A stretch of DNA of 26,587 nt, taken from positions 1 to 26,587 of the IMG/VR virus record IMGVR_UViG_3300030060_001271; one strand, given 5' to 3'. Positions 23,351 to 26,587 of this stretch are shown piece after piece (position 1 is the stretch's first letter; each line of letters starts with the position of its first letter). The notes beneath the pieces are model-generated. The model did no database searches, was not told the origin of the DNA, and saw only the letters and a list, made by a program, of their open reading frames with translations. Made by a program: the position numbers and the translations under genes. This DNA is from a virus.

Positions 23351-25200
23351 TACCTTCTCCCATCTGGTCGCATGTCTAATCTTGGAGAGCCAAATTGCCA
23401 AGTTGTACCAAGTCCTGTTGATTCTACTTTAAAACTTATCTGTCTACCCCGTATACGTAAAAATACTTGATCTGTAAATTTTTCTATAGGCACAATTGCA
23501 GTTCTTGTTACCGTGCCTTCACTATTACCACTTTCAGATAGAGGTGAATTATATCCTGATCCTGAATTTTTTAACGGCAGTAAAGACATGGTAGCAGCGG
23601 GAGACTCTGCTGTAGATCCATCAAAACTTATATCCGGTAGCATACGAGATACAAGCATAAATTTATGCCCGTCTTCTAAATCAAACTGTGCAGAAGTTAT
23701 AGATGCTGATATAGCCGCCACTGTAGCTGTCTCATTATCGTCAACTCCAACCTCATGTTCTACTATTTTATTATTGCTTGTAGCAGCTATTGGGTTATCT
23801 CTTATACCAGAATCTAACCATGCAGTCCTAGTGATATTGCCGTAGTACCAGATATTTTCAACATAGTTATAGATAACATATCTATTAGTTGTTGTACTAT
23901 CTGCCGATGGATAGAACCACCATACCTCATTGAATGCCTCATTTGTCCCTGCAAATATCTGGGCTACGTTATCAGTATTTATATCTGTAAATATATATTT
24001 TTTAACATCGCAACGAAGATTTCTTACAGTGCCATCATACATGTAAAATGTTTCTTTACCCATCCAATAGGTAACATTACTGGCAACTGCTGCTGCATTT
24101 TGGGATATAATTGATGTGTTCTCTCCAACAATTTGTGCAGTCCATACTATAGGAGCACCAACATACTGCATGGAGTATAAAGAATTATCTGTCCATATTA
24201 ATATTTCTTGTTTAGTTTGTAGAGCCGCTATTATCTCTGAACCACGCGAAAACCGTAAACTACCTGCCTGATTTGTAGCTGCAGGTGTCCAATTTGTAGC
24301 ATCTTCTTGATCCGACCATCGCACTAACATAGGGTCTTGTGTTGATGATCCCACTGGATTAGCACCAAAACAAAACACAAAGCGGTTTATATCTGATATA
24401 AGAATAAAATTTTGTACAGTGGGTACACCAGAAGCTCCAGATTCTGCACTTAAAAGGGTAGCTCTTACATTTAACGCATCACTTTCAGAAGCATCCCAAA
24501 GAAATAAAGATCCTCCTCTTGCACCAAATATTAAATCTTCACCAAAGTTACCTTGGCTCCACAAACGAAGTGCATCAGTGCCTGTAGCACCAATACCCCA
24601 AACACCTTCACTCCAGCCCCCCGCACCCCAACCTTCAAGAGGTACTTCCGTTTCAGGACCAACATTTATTTGGTATGCTGCTGATACTGTACCCCCACCA
24701 GTAGCACTAGAAGACGCTGCCTCAGAAGCTGTTATGGTATATGTATTACCTGTATTATAAGTTATTTGAAACTCACCATTTAAAGTCAGTCCACCGACAG
24801 CAGATGCACTACTAAAAGTAACAAAGTCACCGTCTATATACCCACCGTTAGCGTCTGTTACTGTGACAGTGGTAGAACCACTAACTGTTTGAAAAGGATT
24901 TGATAACGACACAGTGGCCCGTAGAGGTGTAATATCATAATATGCACCTCCACGTTCTATATAAAACTTTAGATGAGTTCCTACACCTGTGAGTTTTAGA
25001 CTACCTAGTGTTACCCAAGAATGTAACGATCTAGCAGTTCCTAGAAACGTGTTATCAGATATTCTCTGCCAACCACCTATTTTTTCTGGTGTGCCCTGAC
25101 GAAATCTTACTTTATCACTTTCATACCAGCCACCCTCACTGGTATAACGAGTATTTTCACGATTAACGCCCGGTTTGAATGCTATTTTTTGTAATGGCAT
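23350..25200 (-). CDS. tail hub-like protein, P22 gp10-type beta-propeller candidate
   Basis: A 616-aa beta-rich protein. The N-terminus (MPLQKIAFKPGVNRENTRYTSEGGW) is followed by a Gly/Trp-rich repeat pattern (GWGAGGWSEGVWG) and blades such as VRWSDQEDATNWTP and ILIWTDNSLYSMQYVG. These features, including the FKPGVN opening, match the gp10-like packaged-DNA-stabilisation/tail-hub proteins of P22-type short-tailed phages. Residues about 100-181 form an inserted beta domain (TVTVTDANGGYIDGDFVTFS to YQINVG). The protein would seal the portal and carry the tail needle or fibres. ATG at 25200 follows the lysozyme gene after 7 bases. Alternative: a different propeller-type tail protein. Confidence 0.75.
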   Translation of the reverse strand: MPLQKIAFKPGVNRENTRYTSEGGWYESDKVRFRQGTPEKIGGWQRISDNTFLGTARSLHSWVTLGSLKLTGVGTHLKFYIERGGAYYDITPLRATVSLSNPFQTVSGSTTVTVTDANGGYIDGDFVTFSSASAVGGLTLNGEFQITYNTGNTYTITASEAASSSATGGGTVSAAYQINVGPETEVPLEGWGAGGWSEGVWGIGATGTDALRLWSQGNFGEDLIFGARGGSLFLWDASESDALNVRATLLSAESGASGVPTVQNFILISDINRFVFCFGANPVGSSTQDPMLVRWSDQEDATNWTPAATNQAGSLRFSRGSEIIAALQTKQEILIWTDNSLYSMQYVGAPIVWTAQIVGENTSIISQNAAAVASNVTYWMGKETFYMYDGTVRNLRCDVKKYIFTDINTDNVAQIFAGTNEAFNEVWWFYPSADSTTTNRYVIYNYVENIWYYGNITRTAWLDSGIRDNPIAATSNNKIVEHEVGVDDNETATVAAISASITSAQFDLEDGHKFMLVSRMLPDISFDGSTAESPAATMSLLPLKNSGSGYNSPLSESGNSEGTVTRTAIVPIEKFTDQVFLRIRGRQISFKVESTGLGTTWQFGSPRLDMRPDGRR

Positions 25201-25207
25201 ACATCAC

Positions 25208-25675
25208 CTATCTCCAGTCTTTACCCTGAAATAATAATGCTTCTGCTTCTCTACGTCTAACTAAACCCGCAACAACCTTACCACCAGCACGGTTCCATCT
25301 CCTTATTTCGTCGGGAGCTTCGTTAAACTTGCCTTCATTTAAACGGATGAGAAGTGTAGAAGCGTGTAAGTTAGTAGGCCCAAGGTTGTATGTCCAAGAA
25401 ACTAAAGCATCAAACTGATTTTGGTTTAATGGTGATTTACCTGAAGATCCATAAGCAACCTCTGGTTTCACCGCATTGGTAACTGCAATCTCAAACTCCT
25501 CAAGATCCTCTACCAACATCTGATCGGCTTCTTCCTGAGTACAAGTATCTCCTTCTTTTACACCTCTGGTGTGACCCCAACCGATAGTCCACACTTTTGC
25601 AGAGCACTTATAGGCTTCTAGTCTGCACCCTTCAAAGTGCTTAATAAGGTATATACCTTTCTCTGACGTTTTCAT
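25208..25675 (-). CDS. GH24 endolysin (T4/P21-type lysozyme)
   Basis: A 155-aa muramidase that cleaves peptidoglycan at lysis. The N-terminal block H13-F-E15-G carries the catalytic Glu. The rest of the active site follows at the usual spacing: position 24 is Cys where many members have Asp, and T30 lies in VWTIGWGHT. The C-terminal part contains NQFDALVSWTYNLG and WNRAGGKVVAGLVRRR, also typical of GH24. No signal peptide or signal-arrest-release segment precedes the domain, so export would depend on the holin gene nearby. ATG at 25675 is chosen because it forms an ATGA overlap with the zincin gene, follows AAGGA, and begins directly at the domain. A frame starting at 25795 would overlap that gene by more than 120 bases. 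Confidence 0.93.
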   Translation of the reverse strand: MKTSEKGIYLIKHFEGCRLEAYKCSAKVWTIGWGHTRGVKEGDTCTQEEADQMLVEDLEEFEIAVTNAVKPEVAYGSSGKSPLNQNQFDALVSWTYNLGPTNLHASTLLIRLNEGKFNEAPDEIRRWNRAGGKVVAGLVRRREAEALLFQGKDWR

Positions 25676-26094
25676 AGTTCCTTGATCTTCGACACTCTTT
25701 TCACTTCTTCCGTCAACAGCTTGCCTACTTTCTTTTCGTCGTAGCCAGAACCATGTGGAAGGCCGTACTCTGAACATAGAAATTTTATTACCCATGTCTT
25801 CGCAGTTTTATCATGCACAACATTATGTGCGTAGGCTTCAATCTCACACATCAAACGGTATTTAGGATTGAACAAATATCTAATGTAGTGCGTCCACGGA
25901 TTACGTAAAAACTGAATATAATGGATATTTTCGTGCCGCTCAATATATTGACGAGTATTTTCTCCGGCAGCTTCATACCAATCTTTTTTGATAATACTAA
26001 TCGGACCAATATTTATTGCAACCATCTTTCTTGGTACCAACCAATTTGACAAATAAATTTTTGCTTTCGGAGTTTTATTTACAGGCGCTATCAT
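25672..26094 (-). CDS. zincin-like HExxH protein in the lysis cassette
   Basis: A 140-aa protein with H54-E-N-I-H58 in the helix YIERHENIHYIQFL, and CEIEAYAH about 26 residues downstream whose E84 or E86 could be the third ligand. This is a minimal gluzincin-type peptidase pattern found in many uncharacterised phage proteins. Basic and aromatic residues are common, and there is no signal peptide. Substrate unknown. Its position between holin and endolysin genes suggests a role at lysis, or in the envelope, or processing of a virion protein. ATG overlaps the holin stop (ATGA), and its own stop overlaps the endolysin ATG in the same way. Confidence 0.8.
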   Translation of the reverse strand: MIAPVNKTPKAKIYLSNWLVPRKMVAINIGPISIIKKDWYEAAGENTRQYIERHENIHYIQFLRNPWTHYIRYLFNPKYRLMCEIEAYAHNVVHDKTAKTWVIKFLCSEYGLPHGSGYDEKKVGKLLTEEVKRVSKIKEL

Positions 26095-26489
26095 TTTTCT
26101 CTACTCACCTTTTGTACTTTTTCCACGGTTCTCATAGCACCCAATCCCAACATACCCATCAAGACGGGCATCATTTGGGAAGTATCGATCATAGGTATGA
26201 CAATATCTACTTCCGCAACGGCAAGACCAAAATTACCAAGGGGTATCAAAATAAAATTACCTAAAAAACCTAGCCCACACGTCCAGCCTATGAAGGGTCT
26301 CCATCCGGCAACGAATAAAGATTTAGAAGCAGCTTCGGTCTTGTTGACTTCAAGTTGTCCTTTTGCAAGCTCTTGAGCATGGCGCTCTGCCATTGTTGCA
26401 ATCTCATGGGCCAAGACCATCTTCTGATCTTTGTCTTCGATGAACTTATCCAAGATTTGAGTAGCTGGACCTATCAATGCTTGTAACAT
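26091..26489 (-). CDS. holin, 3TM (GTA/PF11351-type) family
   Basis: A 132-aa membrane protein. A charged N-terminal helix (MLQALIGPATQILDKF, then EDKDQKM) leads to EVNKTEAASKSLFVAGWRPFIGW, which matches the conserved SLFVAGWRPFIGW block of the 3TM holins used by gene transfer agents and related phages. Hydrophobic segments lie at about 58-78 and 95-120. It would permeabilise the inner membrane for the endolysin. ATG at 26489 is chosen because AAGGAA lies 5 bases before it; the frame extends upstream to 26522 but lacks a signal there. The family is common in alphaproteobacterial elements, a weak hint at host. Confidence 0.9.
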   Translation of the reverse strand: MLQALIGPATQILDKFIEDKDQKMVLAHEIATMAERHAQELAKGQLEVNKTEAASKSLFVAGWRPFIGWTCGLGFLGNFILIPLGNFGLAVAEVDIVIPMIDTSQMMPVLMGMLGLGAMRTVEKVQKVSREK

Positions 26490-26490
26490 A

Positions 26491-26587
26491 TTATTTCCTT
26501 GCCATATACGCGGTTGCACCAAAGTACAAGCCTATCACACTAGCCTGACTTAGAAAAATCATATCACTCATTGCAGACCATGTACTT
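26491..26587 (-). CDS. small membrane protein, 5' end possibly outside window
   Basis: A reading frame runs from the right edge to TAA at 26493-26491, ending 1 base before the holin ATG. The readable part is TWSAMSDMIFLSQASVIGLYFGATAYMARK-like, a single hydrophobic segment with a basic end; an internal ATG at 26571 could make a 26-aa peptide on its own. It may be the C-terminal part of a small holin- or antiholin-like protein. The evidence is limited to hydrophobicity, tight spacing and operon position. Confidence 0.5.
   Translation of the reverse strand, partial: STWSAMSDMIFLSQASVIGLYFGATAYMARK

Overview
This window is a piece of a tailed bacteriophage genome, AT-rich and almost fully coding. 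It was most likely recovered from a marine or other aquatic virus. The gene families (family A DNA polymerase of the viral type, DUF3310, a PrimPol-helicase fusion, a short-tail-type tail protein, very large internal virion proteins and a 3TM holin) resemble uncultured marine podoviruses of proteobacteria. The host cannot be fixed from the sequence. Both window edges cut genes, so this is an internal fragment. Terminase, portal, capsid, RNA polymerase and integrase are not in view.

Layout: two convergent blocks meet at about 9471-9511. The left block (+ strand, 2-9471) is the replication and recombination module. In order it holds a DUF3310 protein (5' end missing), DNA polymerase A with a 3'-5' exonuclease, a Cas4/RecB-like PD-(D/E)XK nuclease, a very small basic HNH-like protein, an SNF2 helicase, a coiled-coil protein with Gam-like layout, a small helix-turn-helix protein, a four-cysteine protein of unknown role, a T7 gp2.5-like ssDNA-binding protein, a primase-helicase and a small conserved hypothetical. 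Most of these genes overlap by a few bases. The only real gaps are 48 bp (4384-4431) and 118 bp (6359-6476, which holds a hairpin). An intrinsic terminator at 9486-9512 closes the block.

The right block (- strand, 26587 down to 9511) is the late module. In transcription order it holds a small membrane protein (cut by the window edge), a holin, a zincin-like protein, a GH24 lysozyme, a 616-aa tail hub-like protein, two small structural proteins, a 1221-aa acidic repeat protein with an EF-hand/dockerin-like loop, two 575- and 574-aa virion-type proteins, and a 2062-aa large polyvalent protein with an embedded HExxH peptidase. Its start and stop codons mostly overlap (TAATG, TAGTG, ATGA), which points to one translationally coupled transcript entering from the right.

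The left genes could supply a largely self-contained replisome: primer synthesis and unwinding, polymerase, ssDNA-binding protein and DNA-end processing. The right genes supply lysis, the tail and the proteins probably ejected into the host. The most unusual parts are the 1221-aa protein with three in-frame tandem-repeat regions, the 2062-aa protein, a short GGI/GGL motif shared by three consecutive virion proteins, and the set of unassigned small replication-module proteins. No non-coding stretch exceeds 300 bases. No tRNA, CRISPR array, insertion sequence or attachment site was seen.
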